A stretch of 64,000 nt of DNA from Polyangium sp. y55x31 (lineage in GTDB: Bacteria > Myxococcota_A > Polyangia > Polyangiales > Polyangiaceae). The DNA lies in assembly GCF_029946505.1 (NCBI RefSeq), contig NZ_JARZHG010000001.1, positions 372,001-436,000 of the forward strand, read 5' to 3'. The position numbers were made by a program, and so were the translations under genes. Below, piece by piece: positions 52,742 to 62,900 of this stretch. The notes below the pieces were generated by a model. It was given only the letters and a program-made list of their open reading frames with translations. It was not told the DNA's origin and searched no databases. Position 1 is the first letter of the stretch. Every line of letters starts with the position of its first letter.

Positions 52742-55700
52742 TTACTTGCGGTTCCGACGACGCAGCCGCGCGAACACCGCGCCGAGCAGGCCGAGCGTCG
52801 CCGCCGCCGGCACGACCGGGCTCTTCTGCTCGTCACCGACGACGGCGCAGCCGCAGCCGCCCTCGTCGACGATGATCGGGCCGCCGCCGGAGCCGCTCGT
52901 GTTGCCGCCGACGCCCGCGCCGCCGTCGCCGCTGCTCATGCCCGGCCGAACGGCGACCTTCACGAGGTCGCTCGCGAGGCCCTTGCCGTCGGAGACGGTG
53001 AGCTGGAACGTGAGGACCGTCTCGGCCTGAACGTCCGGGGCGATGAACGTCGGCTTCGGCCCGTCGGCCGGCATGAGCGCGACCTCGGGCCCGGTCGTCT
53101 GCGTCCACTTGTACGTGAGCGCGTCGCCGTCCGGATCGATGCTCTTCGAACCATCGAGCGTGACCTGATCACCGCTCGACACCACGAGATCCGCGCCGGC
53201 GTTCGCCACGGGCAGGCCCACGCAGTTCGTGCTGTCCTCCACGATCGACGCGAACGGCTTGTTCACCGCGCCCTGCACGTCGATGTCGTCGATCTCCCAG
53301 CCGTACGCGCCGGCCGCCGGATCGGTGCCGATCCGGAAGCGCAGCTTGAACGACTTGCCGGAGAGGGAGTTGCCGAAGTTCAACGTCATCGTGTTGAAGC
53401 CCGGCCACGCCGCGTTCTGGTTCGTGAACCCTTGCCGGTTGCCGAGCGGGTTGTCCGAGATGTTCGTGATCGTGCCGGTGTAGGGCACCATCGCGAACTG
53501 GCTCGCGTCCTGCCAGCTCGCCCCGCCGTCCGTCGAGATCTCGATGACGGCGCCGTCGTAGTTGACGGTGCCACCCCCCTGCGGCGGCGGACCCACCTCG
53601 AACTGGTGGCGGTGCTTGAGGGTGATCGTGACCGGGCCGGGGCCGGCGACGATCATCGGCGACTCGAACGAGGTGTCGCTGAGCGAGCCGAGATCCACGC
53701 CGTGGAAGACGTGGTTCGGCGGGCCGTTCTGGATGCGGCTCCAGACGCGATCCGCGTTGTCACCCGACTTCGTCCACGTCTCGAGGTCGCTCTCGGCGCT
53801 CTCGATCGTCGCCGAGTCCGGCACGTTGTCGTAGTTGAGGTACGGCACCTCGACGAGCGTCGACTTGGGCTCGCAGGTCTGGGCGCTCGTCACCGCGATG
53901 TCGAGCTTGACCGAGCTGATGCCCGCGACCGAGCCGTCGAGCGCGACGTCGATCGTGGCCTTGGCCGTCCCGAAGGGCGGGACCGTGCCGAACTGCACCT
54001 GCGTGCCGTTCGGGAACGAGATGCCCGCCTGCTGCGCCGACACGCTCGCGACCGCGTCGGTCATGGGCGCGACGCCCGTGTTCTTGAGCTCGATCGTCAC
54101 GCGGCCGGCCTCCTGGGCGTCGAGGCGCCCGTCGGAGTCGCAGGACTGGATGGCATCGTCGAGCCCGCCCGTGAGGTCGGAGACGAGTGCTTTGACCTCG
54201 AAGCTCTCGACCACGCCGACGTTGTCGTTCGAGTCGCGCGGCGGCGAGACCGCGCACGAGCCCGCGCCGCGCTTGGCGAAGGCCTGGGCGAGGATCTTCA
54301 TGTCCTCCACGTCGACCGCGGCCGCGGCCGCGAGGATCGCGTCGCGCTGCTCGAGGTACGTCGCGTCCGGCGGGACCATCTTGAGCGATGTGACGATGTA
54401 GTCGGCCATGCGGCGGCGAGCCCCTTCGAAGTCGTAGGGCGCGCCCGGCTGCTGGCTGCGCTTGAGGAGCGCGACCGTCGACTCGAACATCATCGTCGCC
54501 CACACCTCGCCGGCGTTGTGCGACTCGGAGTTCGGCGCGGGGATCACGACCATCGGGTGATCGGGCAGCGCCTCGCCGTCGGCGATGTGCCGGTAGGTCA
54601 GGCCGTTCTTCGTCATGTCGGTCGTGTACGGGACACGCCGGATGCCGTAGTAGCCGCTGTCGCCGAGCGACGCCGTGGCGTAGACGCTCATGGCGAAGAC
54701 GCCGTCGAGATCGTCGCCCTCGCGCAGGGTCATGTGGAGCGCGACCGTGTCGCCCCAGCCCTCGCCCATGCCGGCGCACATGTTGGCGCCGCAGTACGCG
54801 AGCCGGTTGTGCAGGTAGTGGCCCCACTCGTGCGCGACGATGTGGTTGTCGATCGTGCCGTCACGCTCGACGCCTTCGGCCGAGCGGACCATCGTGGCCG
54901 TCACGTCGCCGCCCATCATGGCCTGCTTGATGGCGTTGCCCGAGTCGAGCGTGACCGACAGGACGGGGATGTTCACGGCCTGGTTCGGCTGCCCGTTCGG
55001 CATGTACGGCGGGGCGGGCTCGTTCAGGTGGTTCGCGAGGATCATGCCGATCGCGCCCGCGGCCTGCGCGTTCACGGCCTTCTGCTTGAACGTGCAGGCG
55101 CCGCGATCGATGACGACGATCTTGCCGGCCACGTTGTTCTTGATGGACTGGCAGCCGTCGCCGAAGGTGCCCGGCGTCTCGTTCGTCGTGGTCGTGGACT
55201 GGTCGTCGACGAGCGAGAGCGAGCCGGTCGTGTTGAAGACCTGCAGCCCGAACTCGGCCACGTCGGTGCCGTAGTTCTTGCCGCCGGGGTTCGTCGTGAG
55301 GCTACGCGCGCTCGCGCCCGACCAGAGGTACATCTGCATGATCGGCGACTCGCCGTCCGCAGGCGTCTGCATGTTCGCGTTGTTGCGGCTCTGGTTGTTG
55401 AACGCGTCGTCCTGGGCCTCGGCCCGGAGCGCGTCGCCCTCCTCGCCGCCGCGGCCGTAGTTGCTCTTCTGCGCGTTGCCCGCGGCCTCGTCGAAGCCCG
55501 AGTCGTACCAGTAATCGTGCAGCCAGTTCGTCACGTAGAAGAGCTGCGTGGCGGCGGCCATGATCTGGTTCGGGCTCGACGTCGGCGCGGCGTTCACGTC
55601 GTAGGTCCGATCGAACGTGGCCGGCGCCGTGACGCTCGGACGCGTGTCGCCATTGCCGAAGCCGTCCGGCTGGTAGTGGTCGGCGTACGCGTCGACGTTG

Positions 55701-56749
55701 TTGCCGGAGGTCGAGGTCGCGCCCGAGGGCAGCCACGGATCGAACGTACCCTCGGGGTTCTTGTTGAAGCCGTCCATCGAGACCAAAACCGGCGCGATGA
55801 ACGGGGGCGTCGAGCCGTCGGGCTGGCCCGTCGGGTGCGGGGTGAAATCGGCCTGCGGGCCGTCGAGGGGGCGTTTGTCGCCGTCCGGCTCGGCCCAGAC
55901 CCTGTAATTGAAGACGGCGTCGTGCGATAGGTTCTGCCGATAGAGGACGCGCCCGTCGTCGGCCGCGATCACGTAAGCGTAGAGCCCCGCGTCCTTCTCG
56001 CCGACCTCGCGCGGGCGAATTTCGAGGTAGTAAGCGGGAACGAGGCGATCCGGCAACGGGAAAAACACCTTCTTCACGCGCGCGGGGCCGGCAAACTCGT
56101 GATCCTGCGTGGGCAGGAGATCGAAGGTCTGGTAACGGCCTTTTTCGCCGCGCGGCAGGAGGTTCGCCGCGGGGAGATCGGTCCCGTGGAAATCACGGAA
56201 CGCGCTGGCGAGGGCGCCCTGGGGCGTCACGACGAACGTGCGCGGGACCCGCTTGTTCCCGGCAAACCCGGACGGGTGGAGGTTGTTCGACGCCGCCACG
56301 AGGCGATGGCCGCGATCGAGCATGACGCTCGCGCCGCCGCGGAAGACCTCGATGCCGTCGATCTCCTGGCCGAGGCGCACGACGACGCCGCCCGCGCCGC
56401 GATCGTGAATTTCACGCACGACCGTGGCCTGGATGGCGGCCTCGGGCAGCTTCAGCATCTCGGCCGCCGAGACGAGCGCCTTGCGCGCGGCGACGTCGGG
56501 TTTCGTGGACGCCACGAGCGCCTTCGTGCCGCTCTGATCCCGCGAGGCCCAGAAAAAAGTGGGGGCGCCGGTGTGCGGATGCACCGACGTGACGTGTCCG
56601 CCGATGGGGGACCGCAAGACGCGCGCGCCCCCGGCGGGAGTCGGCTGCGCGCGATAATAAGCATCGAAGTTCGGCAGATCCTTCGCATGAGCGAAGGAAG
56701 CGCCGACCAGCGCCGTGAGCATGGTGAGACAACGAACGGAGCGCTTCAT
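52742..56749 (-). CDS. M36-family metalloprotease (fungalysin-like) with PA and MYXO-CTERM
   Basis: A 1335-residue secreted zinc protease. The signal peptide (to about 22) is followed by a fungalysin/thermolysin propeptide (about 30-230, VVRLGQEIDGIEVFRGGASVMLD). The M36 catalytic domain has DTRPSVTAPATFDRTYD. A PA domain is inserted in it (about 500-625: VAGKIVVIDRGACTFKQKAVNAQ, then AIGMILAN). The zinc site is HEWGHYLHNR at about 638, with downstream GEGWGD giving the third ligand Glu. After it come beta-sandwich domains, a PKD/cadherin-like repeat (VANAGADLVVSSGDQVTLDG), and a C-terminal MYXO-CTERM sorting tail (GGCGCAVVG, hydrophobic helix, RLRRRNRK). Export and anchoring in the envelope is expected; digestion of prey proteins is plausible. 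Confidence 0.93.
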   Translation of the reverse strand: MKRSVRCLTMLTALVGASFAHAKDLPNFDAYYRAQPTPAGGARVLRSPIGGHVTSVHPHTGAPTFFWASRDQSGTKALVASTKPDVAARKALVSAAEMLKLPEAAIQATVVREIHDRGAGGVVVRLGQEIDGIEVFRGGASVMLDRGHRLVAASNNLHPSGFAGNKRVPRTFVVTPQGALASAFRDFHGTDLPAANLLPRGEKGRYQTFDLLPTQDHEFAGPARVKKVFFPLPDRLVPAYYLEIRPREVGEKDAGLYAYVIAADDGRVLYRQNLSHDAVFNYRVWAEPDGDKRPLDGPQADFTPHPTGQPDGSTPPFIAPVLVSMDGFNKNPEGTFDPWLPSGATSTSGNNVDAYADHYQPDGFGNGDTRPSVTAPATFDRTYDVNAAPTSSPNQIMAAATQLFYVTNWLHDYWYDSGFDEAAGNAQKSNYGRGGEEGDALRAEAQDDAFNNQSRNNANMQTPADGESPIMQMYLWSGASARSLTTNPGGKNYGTDVAEFGLQVFNTTGSLSLVDDQSTTTTNETPGTFGDGCQSIKNNVAGKIVVIDRGACTFKQKAVNAQAAGAIGMILANHLNEPAPPYMPNGQPNQAVNIPVLSVTLDSGNAIKQAMMGGDVTATMVRSAEGVERDGTIDNHIVAHEWGHYLHNRLAYCGANMCAGMGEGWGDTVALHMTLREGDDLDGVFAMSVYATASLGDSGYYGIRRVPYTTDMTKNGLTYRHIADGEALPDHPMVVIPAPNSESHNAGEVWATMMFESTVALLKRSQQPGAPYDFEGARRRMADYIVTSLKMVPPDATYLEQRDAILAAAAAVDVEDMKILAQAFAKRGAGSCAVSPPRDSNDNVGVVESFEVKALVSDLTGGLDDAIQSCDSDGRLDAQEAGRVTIELKNTGVAPMTDAVASVSAQQAGISFPNGTQVQFGTVPPFGTAKATIDVALDGSVAGISSVKLDIAVTSAQTCEPKSTLVEVPYLNYDNVPDSATIESAESDLETWTKSGDNADRVWSRIQNGPPNHVFHGVDLGSLSDTSFESPMIVAGPGPVTITLKHRHQFEVGPPPQGGGTVNYDGAVIEISTDGGASWQDASQFAMVPYTGTITNISDNPLGNRQGFTNQNAAWPGFNTMTLNFGNSLSGKSFKLRFRIGTDPAAGAYGWEIDDIDVQGAVNKPFASIVEDSTNCVGLPVANAGADLVVSSGDQVTLDGSKSIDPDGDALTYKWTQTTGPEVALMPADGPKPTFIAPDVQAETVLTFQLTVSDGKGLASDLVKVAVRPGMSSGDGGAGVGGNTSGSGGGPIIVDEGGCGCAVVGDEQKSPVVPAAATLGLLGAVFARLRRRNRK

Positions 56750-57022
56750 CGAAATCCTCCACCAACGGAGATACGCCCGCCCCCTCCAATAGCGAAGCGG
56801 GCGGGAGACGGGCCAAGACGGAGGCCTACTCGCTTATCGTGCGAGAGGGAAGCAGAATTGCGCAGAATGTTATGGTCTCCCCGCGCACCGGCGCGCGCTT
56901 GCGCACGTATTCGGACGATGATGCAAGATTCCGTCGACCACGGCTTGGAATTTCCCGCGGCGCTGCTGTTCTTTCGCAATCCGAGGTGCTCGGCGCGCGA
57001 CTTGTGCTAATGGCGGCCCCGC

Positions 57023-58111
57023 ATGGTCCGTCGGTTCTTCCCGTGGTTCCTTTCGATCCTCGCCTCCGGGTGCGGCGGGACGCCCCCTGCCCTCGACCAT
57101 TCGGCGCCGCCGCCGCGGATCACCGCGATCCCCGCGGCGCCGCCCGTCGTGACGCCGCCGCCGAAGCCCGCGGAACCGAGCCCTCCGGGGACCGCTGCTG
57201 CACCAAAGGTTCCTGCTCCCACGAATTCGGGTCCTCCTTTTCCGCCGCCCACGTTCCCAGCGCCTCACGCCCGCACCGCCAAACCCGGCGACGGCGTCTT
57301 CACGCTCCTCGAGGAGGGCGCCGCGCGCGGCACCGGCGCGATCGCGCGCACCACGGTCCACCCGCACCCGATCAAACCCCACCCGTACGTCGTCGTCGTG
57401 GCGATCGATCTGCGGAAGGTCGACCTGCGCCTCGTCGCGGGCACGGAGGAGCCCACGTCGACCGTGGTGTCAACGGATCGACGCCCCGGCCTCGTCCCCG
57501 CGGCGGATCTGCCCTCACTGATTGCGGTGTTCAATGGCGGGTTCATGGCGAAGCACGGCAAGTGGGGGATGATGGTCGACGGCGACGTCTTCCTCCCGCC
57601 GCGGGAGGACGGTTGCACGGTGGCGCTGCTCGGGGACGGCTCGGTGCGTATCGCGAGTTTTCCAGCGCTCGCGCCCGTCACCTCCGCGCTCCGGTCCTAC
57701 CGGCAGACGCCGCCTTGCCTGATCGAGGGCGGCGCGCTCCACCCGCGCCTTCCGGCCGAGGATACGGCGCGGCTCTGGGGCGCGGCCGAGGGCGGCGATC
57801 GCGAGATTCGCCGCACGGCGATCGGATTGCACGAGGACGGAACGACGCTGCTCTTCGCGATCGGCGAGTGGGTATGGGCGCGTGATCTCGCCGCCGCGAT
57901 GAAATCGGCCGGCGCCGCGTCCGCCGCGGAGCTCGACATCAACTGGTCCTATACGCGGTTCCTCCTGTACGACCATTCCACCCCGCCCGCGGTCGTATCG
58001 ACGCTGATCGAAAAGGTCGAATACTCGAAGAGCGGATATGTATCGAAGCCTGCACCTCGGGACTTTTTCTACCTGAAGCAGAAACAATCCGGCGCCCCCG
58101 CGCCGCGTTGA
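57023..58111 (+). CDS. Phosphodiester glycosidase (NAGPA-domain) lipoprotein
   Basis: A 362-residue exported protein. The signal is followed by SGCG (lipobox, Cys about 17) and a long proline-rich linker (about 25-85). The NAGPA-like catalytic domain (about 100-350) has the family start YVVVVAIDLRKVDLRLVAG, the conserved FNGGFMAKHGKWGMMVDGD, LIEGGALHPRLP, ELDINWSYTRFLLYDH and a final FFYLKQ segment. NAGPA enzymes cleave N-acetylglucosamine phosphodiesters; bacterial members act on exopolysaccharide or teichoic-type polymers. An envelope polysaccharide substrate is inferred. The gene is divergent from the protease, with about 270 bases between. The start is the ATG at 57023. Confidence 0.85.
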   Translation: MVRRFFPWFLSILASGCGGTPPALDHSAPPPRITAIPAAPPVVTPPPKPAEPSPPGTAAAPKVPAPTNSGPPFPPPTFPAPHARTAKPGDGVFTLLEEGAARGTGAIARTTVHPHPIKPHPYVVVVAIDLRKVDLRLVAGTEEPTSTVVSTDRRPGLVPAADLPSLIAVFNGGFMAKHGKWGMMVDGDVFLPPREDGCTVALLGDGSVRIASFPALAPVTSALRSYRQTPPCLIEGGALHPRLPAEDTARLWGAAEGGDREIRRTAIGLHEDGTTLLFAIGEWVWARDLAAAMKSAGAASAAELDINWSYTRFLLYDHSTPPAVVSTLIEKVEYSKSGYVSKPAPRDFFYLKQKQSGAPAPR

Positions 58112-58382
58112 CCCGGCGCCTTGCGTGCCCCGCCTTGCCCAAGGGGTTGGGTAGGGCAGACCGCAGAGTTCACGGCAAGCGGGAGCATGCGGTGGAAGGA
58201 GCGTCCTCCATAGCCCCGAAAACGGCTTGCGGAGGGTGCTTCCGGGCCGATCTCCCCCTTGACCCGTTTTTTCGCATGTGGTGAGGTCTCTCGTTGGCAA
58301 ACACCGGAGAGGCCGGCGTCCCCTGGGCCGGCGGGCCGCTGAGGTCCCTCGCGCCGGCATGGCGCCGACGGGGAGAAAGGGC
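58112..58382. other. Long leader region before the DUF4215 protein
   Basis: About 270 bases without a gene. It holds several G/C hairpins. GGTCTCTC (58285-58292) pairs with GAGAGGCC (58308-58315) with one G-U pair, enclosing the loop with GGCAAAC. A GGCGCC-type hairpin lies near 58350-58370. GGGGAGAAAGGG gives a strong ribosome-binding site before the ATG at 58383. I could not fit it to a known riboswitch. Confidence 0.4.
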
Positions 58383-61300
58383 ATGTCGCCCATGAGTCGA
58401 TGGAGAAGGTTCGGAATCACAAAGTTCGCCGCGGCGACCCTCGCGCTCCTCGTAGCCGTGAGTGCGGGCGCGGGTTGCGAGGGCACGGATCCCCCGGGCA
58501 ACGCCGGCGGCGCCGGTGGTGAAGGCGGGACCGGCGGCGCGGGCGCGTGCAGGACGCCCGAGGATTGTCCCGGCGCCGACACGGTCTGCCGGACGCGCAC
58601 CTGCACGGAGGGCGTCTGCGGCGAGACGTTCGCCCCCAAGGGCACCGCGAGCGATACGCAGATGCCCGGCGACTGCGCCCGCGAGATCTGCGACGGCCAG
58701 GGCAAGCTCACGCTCGAGAACGACGACACCGACATCCTCGACGACCAGAACGATTGCACCCAGGACGTCTGCAATGCGGGGCAGCCGGAGAATAAACCGC
58801 TCGCGGCCGGCGACGCCTGCACGATGAACGAAGGCAAGCTCTGCGACGGCGCGGGCACCTGCGTGGAGTGCCTCGCGCCTTCGGACTGCGAAGACAATAT
58901 CTGCACGGACAACGTCTGCGTGCCCGCCGAGTGCGCCGACACCGTGAAGAACGGCTCCGAGACGGACGTCGATTGCGGCGGCGATCTCTGCGCCCCCTGC
59001 GCCGACGGCCTCGTCTGCAAGGTGTCGTCCGATTGCCAGAGCGGCGTGTGTGACGCCGGCGTCTGCCAGGCGCCCGCCTGCATGGATACCGTCGAGAATG
59101 GCGACGAGACGGACGTCGATTGCGGCGGCGGCACCTGCAGCCCCTGCGGCCCCGGTCTCGGCTGCACGCAGGACAGCGACTGCGCGGGCGAATCTTGCTC
59201 GGGCTCGGTTTGCTTGCCGACCTGCACCGACGAGGTCGAGAACCACAACGAGACGGACGTCGACTGCGGCGGCCCGAACTGCTCGCCCTGCGGCGACGGC
59301 CTCGTCTGCTCGGTGGACTCGGATTGCGTGAGCAAGATCTGCCCGAACGGCCTTTGCCAAAAGGCTTCGTGCATGGACACGGTCCAGAACGGGAACGAGA
59401 CCAGCGTCGACTGCGGCGGCACGGACTGCGCCCCCTGCGGCGACGGGCTCGTCTGCAATGGGCCGACCGACTGCCAGAGCAGCGTCTGCACGGGCAACGT
59501 CTGCCAGGCGGCGACGTGCACCGATACCGTGAAGAATGGCGCCGAGACGGACGCGGATTGCGGCGGCGGCACCTGCACGACCTGCGAGCTCGGCAAGAGC
59601 TGCCTCGTGAACGGCGACTGCACGAGCAACATCTGCGCGGGCAAGGTCTGCGTGCTCTCGCTCTGCGGCGACGGCATCATCACGGGCCCCGAGACCTGCG
59701 ACGACGGCAACGCGGTGGCCGGCGACGGCTGCGACGCCGCATGCGCCCTCGAGGTGGGCTGGCTTTGCGCCGGCACGCCGAACGTCTGCAACACGATCTG
59801 CGGCGACGGCATCATCACGGGCCCCGAGACCTGCGACGACGCCGACACGGACGCCGGCGACGGCTGCTCCGCGACCTGCAAGGCCGAGCTCGGCTACGTG
59901 TGCACCGGCTTGCCGAGCGTGTGCAAAACGGTCTGCGGCGACGGCATCCCGGCCGGCAGCGAGCCGTGCGACGACGGCAACATGAACGACGACGACGCCT
60001 GCCTGCCCGGCTGCGTGGCGGCGACGTGCGGCGACGGCTTCGTGAACCTCGCGGCCGAGGGCTGCGACGACGGCAACAAGACGCCCGGCGACGGCTGCAA
60101 TGCCACCTGCCAGGCCGAGCCCTTCTTCGCGTGCTTCGGCGCGCCGAGCACCTGCGTCCTCGTCGAGTCCGAGCCGAACCCCGCGTGCGCGACGGCGAGC
60201 GGCCCGCTCAAGCCGCCCTTCGTGGTCACGGGCAAGATCACGCCCGTCGGCGACATCGACTACTACTCGTTCACCGTGCCCGCGGTCGCGGACGTGAAGA
60301 TCGAGAGCTTCGTCACGTCGGTCGGCTCCTGCGCGACGGGGAACGACACCAAGATCTGGCTCCACGCACCGGACTGCACGACGGTCGTCATCGAGGACGA
60401 CGACGACGGCATCAACAACTGCTCGCTGATCGATCCGGCGGTCGACACGGCGGCGCGCAAGCTCGCCCCGGGCACGTACTACGTGCGCTTCGAGGAGTAC
60501 GGCAACAACGCGGCCATCGCTGCCTACCAGCTCCAGGTGCAGTTCATGGCGCTCTGCGGCGACGGCGTGGTCTCGGGCAGCGAGACGTGCGACGACGGGA
60601 ACAAGGCGGCCGGCGACGGCTGCTCGGCGACCTGCGTCGTCGAGCAGGGCTACCAGTGCACGGGCGCGCCCAGCGTCTGCGTCACGAGCTGCGGTGACGG
60701 CGTGATCAACGGCGCCGACGTGTGCGACGACGGCAACAAGACGGCCGGCGACGGCTGCTCGGCGACCTGCACGATCGAGTCGGGGTATAGCTGCCTCGGC
60801 AGCCCGAGCTACTGCGCCCTCATCGGATGCGGCAACGGCATCATCGACGGCACCGACGTCTGCGACGACCACAACAAGACGGCCGGTGACGGCTGCTCGG
60901 CGACCTGCACCGTGGAGGCCGGCTTCAAGTGCTCCGGCAACCCGAGCGTGTGCGTCCCCTTCGAGACGATCTGCAACGACGGCGTCGACAACAACGGTAA
61001 CGGCCTCACCGACGCCGCCGACCCCGACTGCGTGCTGCCGGCCTACTTCCCCGCTTGTGCCGCCGGGCAGAAGCTCCACATCTACAGGTCGACGCACGCG
61101 GCGATCAGCATCCCGGACTTCAACACGACGGGCATCACGAGCACCCTCGCGGTGGGCAACGTGGGCACCATCCAGCGTGTGGCGCTGCTCCTGAACATCA
61201 CCCACGGCTGGGACGGCGACGTCGACGTGTTCCTGAAGCCGCCCGCCGGCGCGGAGCTCGACATGACGACGGACAACGGCAGCTCGGGCGACAACTACAC

Positions 61301-61511
61301 GAACACGATCCTCGACACGACCTGCAGCACGGCCATCACCGCGTCCGCGGCGGCCCCGCCCTACTCGGGCTGCTACCAGCCGGAGACGTCGCTGGCGTCG
61401 CTCAATGGCACGTCGCCCCAGGGCAACTGGCAGTTGCACGTCCTCGACGACGGGAGCGCGATCACGGGTACGCTCGACAAGTGGGCGCTGATCCTCTGCG
61501 CCACGCCCTGA
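58383..61511 (+). CDS. Cys-rich surface protein with DUF4215 repeats and P-domain
   Basis: A 1042-residue exported protein. The signal ends at SAGAGC (lipobox, Cys about 31), followed by a Gly-rich linker. The first half has repeated Cys-loop modules of about 42 residues, each of the type ENGDETDVDCGGGTCSPC (about 155-415). A series of DUF4215 repeats follows (CGDGIITGPETCDDGN..GDGC type, about 430-600 and again about 720-860), with an intervening beta-sandwich (about 600-720). The C-terminal P-domain (about 895-1042; ISIPDFNTTGITSTLAV, GNWQLHVLDDG) resembles the proprotein-convertase P module. Such proteins are typical of myxobacteria and probably bind calcium or sugars at the surface. The ATG at 58383 has a strong ribosome-binding site. 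Confidence 0.88.
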   Translation: MSPMSRWRRFGITKFAAATLALLVAVSAGAGCEGTDPPGNAGGAGGEGGTGGAGACRTPEDCPGADTVCRTRTCTEGVCGETFAPKGTASDTQMPGDCAREICDGQGKLTLENDDTDILDDQNDCTQDVCNAGQPENKPLAAGDACTMNEGKLCDGAGTCVECLAPSDCEDNICTDNVCVPAECADTVKNGSETDVDCGGDLCAPCADGLVCKVSSDCQSGVCDAGVCQAPACMDTVENGDETDVDCGGGTCSPCGPGLGCTQDSDCAGESCSGSVCLPTCTDEVENHNETDVDCGGPNCSPCGDGLVCSVDSDCVSKICPNGLCQKASCMDTVQNGNETSVDCGGTDCAPCGDGLVCNGPTDCQSSVCTGNVCQAATCTDTVKNGAETDADCGGGTCTTCELGKSCLVNGDCTSNICAGKVCVLSLCGDGIITGPETCDDGNAVAGDGCDAACALEVGWLCAGTPNVCNTICGDGIITGPETCDDADTDAGDGCSATCKAELGYVCTGLPSVCKTVCGDGIPAGSEPCDDGNMNDDDACLPGCVAATCGDGFVNLAAEGCDDGNKTPGDGCNATCQAEPFFACFGAPSTCVLVESEPNPACATASGPLKPPFVVTGKITPVGDIDYYSFTVPAVADVKIESFVTSVGSCATGNDTKIWLHAPDCTTVVIEDDDDGINNCSLIDPAVDTAARKLAPGTYYVRFEEYGNNAAIAAYQLQVQFMALCGDGVVSGSETCDDGNKAAGDGCSATCVVEQGYQCTGAPSVCVTSCGDGVINGADVCDDGNKTAGDGCSATCTIESGYSCLGSPSYCALIGCGNGIIDGTDVCDDHNKTAGDGCSATCTVEAGFKCSGNPSVCVPFETICNDGVDNNGNGLTDAADPDCVLPAYFPACAAGQKLHIYRSTHAAISIPDFNTTGITSTLAVGNVGTIQRVALLLNITHGWDGDVDVFLKPPAGAELDMTTDNGSSGDNYTNTILDTTCSTAITASAAAPPYSGCYQPETSLASLNGTSPQGNWQLHVLDDGSAITGTLDKWALILCATP

Positions 61512-61658
61512 CCCTTCCGCATCGGGCCGGCCGCGCTCTCCCCGCGGCCGGCCTCCCCCTCGACATCCCCTGACCTCGCGTATCGTGGGATCTCCGCGCT
61601 TCTCCAGCCCGGAGCTCCCCGGTATCCTGCCGCAGCGCGCACACGGAAGGGGCGTGCG

Positions 61659-62900
61659 ATGCGACACCTCGCTCTCGCGAAGATCCTCGTCGTCCTCTCG
61701 ATCCGCGCCGCTTATCCCCTCGCGGCCCCGCTGCTCTTCGGCATCTTCCTCGTCGCCACGGTTCTTTTCGGCCCCAACGGAATGAGCCCGCCCGAGGCGC
61801 TCGTCGTGATGCGCGCCTCCCCCACGATCATGACCGTCCTCTGGGCCGGGTGGCTCGTGCTCGGCTTGCCCGCCGCGCGCGCCGCGCTCGTTCCTCCGTC
61901 TGGGACGTATCTTCGCTGGTTGCCCTCCCCGCGCCTCGTGTTTCACCTCGCGGGCGCCACGTGCGCGCTCGTCGTCGAGGCGCCGTGGATGCTCCTGTTC
62001 GGGCGCGGCGAGGGCCTCCTGTCCGCCACCACGGCCGGGCTCGCGGCCCTCGCAGGGCACGCGCTCGGCGCCACGCGGCCCTGGGGCGCGCGGGAGGCGT
62101 TCGCGGCGGCCGGGGTGGGCCTCGCCGTCTTCGCTCGGGTCCCGCCGCTCGCGTTCGGGGCGGGGCTCGTCGCGGCGTGCCTGGCCGTCCCGGCTGCCTT
62201 CCGCCGCGCGCCCGAGGTTTCGGCCGGGGTGAACCGGGGCTTCTCGGGTCGAACCCCGCTCGGCGCGCTCGCCTCGACGTTCCTGCTCGGCGTCCTTCGC
62301 AACGAACCAGCGGTCGCCTCACGCGCGCTCGCCCTCGCAGCGCTCGCCGGGCTCGTGCTGCCGCTCGCGGCGCGGGGGCACGATCTCACGGCGGATGCGT
62401 CCATCGGCGCGCTCGCCCTCGGCCTCGCCGCCGTCGCGCTCTCGCCGGGCCTCTCGGGGGCCGCGGCGGCCGTCGTGCGGGCGGAGCGCGCTACCGCCTG
62501 GCTCTGCGACGCGACCGGGACGGCGCCGGCAACACGCGCGCTCGCCGCGGCCATCGCGGGCGGCGTCCTCGGGGCAACGAGCGGGCTCGTGCTCGCGACC
62601 GTCGCGGCCCTCGGCCTGCATGCGCCGCTCGTGCTCGCGGCGCGGCTCGTCGTGCTCTCGGTCGCCTCCGGCCTCGCCACGGGCGCGACCCTCGTCGGCG
62701 GCGCGCGCGAGGCCGAGGCCTCTCCACGGCGCGGTGATCGCGGCATGCTCGAGGCGCTCGTCTGGGCTGCGTTCGGCGCGACGGCGGCCTCGTTCGCGGG
62801 GGAGCTCTCGCTCGCCGTGATGCTCACCGTCGGAATCGTGCGGGTCGGTTCGGCCGCGCGTCGCGCCGAAGTGCTACGCAGGCTCCGAGGTGCGGCGTGA
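61659..62900 (+). CDS. ABC transporter membrane subunit (putative)
   Basis: A 413-residue integral membrane protein with about ten to twelve hydrophobic segments (YPLAAPLLFGIFLVATVLFG, PTIMTVLWAGWLVLGL, GALALGLAAVALSPGL, and others), no signal peptide and almost no soluble domain. No permease signature is certain, but the ATP-binding gene starts at 62897, overlapping the stop by four bases, so they are coupled as an exporter pair. This layout is like two-gene ABC-2 type exporters. Substrate is unknown. The start ATG at 61659 follows GAAGGGGCGTGCG. Confidence 0.7.
   Translation: MRHLALAKILVVLSIRAAYPLAAPLLFGIFLVATVLFGPNGMSPPEALVVMRASPTIMTVLWAGWLVLGLPAARAALVPPSGTYLRWLPSPRLVFHLAGATCALVVEAPWMLLFGRGEGLLSATTAGLAALAGHALGATRPWGAREAFAAAGVGLAVFARVPPLAFGAGLVAACLAVPAAFRRAPEVSAGVNRGFSGRTPLGALASTFLLGVLRNEPAVASRALALAALAGLVLPLAARGHDLTADASIGALALGLAAVALSPGLSGAAAAVVRAERATAWLCDATGTAPATRALAAAIAGGVLGATSGLVLATVAALGLHAPLVLAARLVVLSVASGLATGATLVGGAREAEASPRRGDRGMLEALVWAAFGATAASFAGELSLAVMLTVGIVRVGSAARRAEVLRRLRGAA

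Noticed and set aside
53432-55930. Open frame of 832 codons opposite the M36 protease
   Set aside because: A composition shadow with arginine/valine/aspartate runs. The opposite strand has a full protease with zinc site and sorting tail.
58285-58330. c-di-GMP (GEMM) riboswitch suggested by GGCAAAC
   Set aside because: The GACGCAAAGCC part and the GAAA-type loop of the aptamer are missing, so it is kept only as an unassigned leader.
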